DNA of 5,486 nucleotides, taken from assembly GCA_017431585.1 (NCBI GenBank), contig JAFRKU010000050.1, positions 1-5,486 on the forward strand, read 5' to 3'. The translations under genes and the position numbers were made by a program. Positions 5,459-5,486 of this stretch are shown here, piece by piece. This DNA comes from a bacterium (lineage in GTDB: Bacteria > Patescibacteriota > Microgenomatia > UBA1400 > PJMF01). The notes beneath the pieces were generated by a model. It saw nothing but the letters and a program-made list of their open reading frames with translations, ran no database searches and was not told the DNA's origin. Each line of letters begins with the position of its first letter. The first letter of the stretch is position 1.

Positions 5459-5485
5459 CAAACCCGGGAGTTACTCCCGGGTTTG
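5459..5485 (+). terminator. Terminator hairpin after the acyl ligase gene
   Basis: CAAACCCGGGAG (5459-5470) and CTCCCGGGTTTG (5474-5485) form a perfect 12-bp stem with a TTA loop, starting 17 bases after the ligase stop. The GC-rich core and location are those of a Rho-independent terminator. The stem's own 3' TTT is seen, but the window ends one base later, so any T-run that would confirm it is out of view. The symmetric A/T ends could let it work in both directions. Confidence 0.8.
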
Positions 5486-5486
5486 C

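Noticed and set aside
5441..5486. Small ORF starting ATGAAGTG after the ligase stop
   Set aside because: Its codons run straight through the terminator hairpin and there is no ribosome site specific to it.

Overview
The window is a compact stretch of bacterial chromosome with no mobile elements, tRNA or rRNA genes, or CRISPR. Coding density is very high: the non-coding gaps are about 113, 9, 54, 77 and 45 bp. Stops of all three kinds end genes here (TGA for grpE, TAG for hrcA, TAA for the ligase), so the standard bacterial code fits. A 242-residue HrcA (the usual length is about 340), the tight packing, and the style of the S15 and GrpE proteins suggest a small-genome, uncultivated lineage such as Patescibacteria/CPR. 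That placement is inference with modest confidence.

Layout: four genes read on the minus strand, in transcription order from right to left. First is a large GNAT (LuxI/FeeM-like) plus ThiF/E1-like fusion starting at 3714. Its frame is broken by one in-frame TAA at 1969-1971 and stays open beyond it to 1678. Next come hrcA (895-1623), the heat-shock repressor, and grpE (310-885), the DnaK nucleotide exchange factor. Last is the 5' part of rpsO, ribosomal protein S15, which runs off the left edge at base 1. One gene reads on the plus strand, divergent from the fusion gene: an acyl-CoA/ACP-ligase-type AMP-forming enzyme (3792-5441), followed by a strong terminator hairpin at the right edge.

Regulation is unusually legible. 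hrcA and rpsO each have a perfect TTGACA-N17-TATAAT promoter. The hrcA promoter is overlaid by a variant CIRCE operator (TTAGCAGTT-N9-AATTGCTAA) that ends two bases before the ATG, so the hrcA mRNA should be leaderless or nearly so. hrcA-grpE therefore looks like a self-repressed heat-shock operon, but dnaK and dnaJ do not follow; rpsO does, from its own promoter. The rpsO leader contains a bulged hairpin whose loop can pair with the Shine-Dalgarno region, a plausible S15 autoregulatory element.

The least ordinary part is the divergent pair around 3715-3791. One gene would activate a carboxylic (probably fatty) acid. The other joins an N-acyltransferase-like domain to an E1-like adenylation fold that lacks a visible catalytic Cys and zinc ligands. 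Together they suggest an acyl-conjugate pathway I do not recognise. The fusion gene may be recently inactivated in this genome, or the sequence may carry an error at the TAA.
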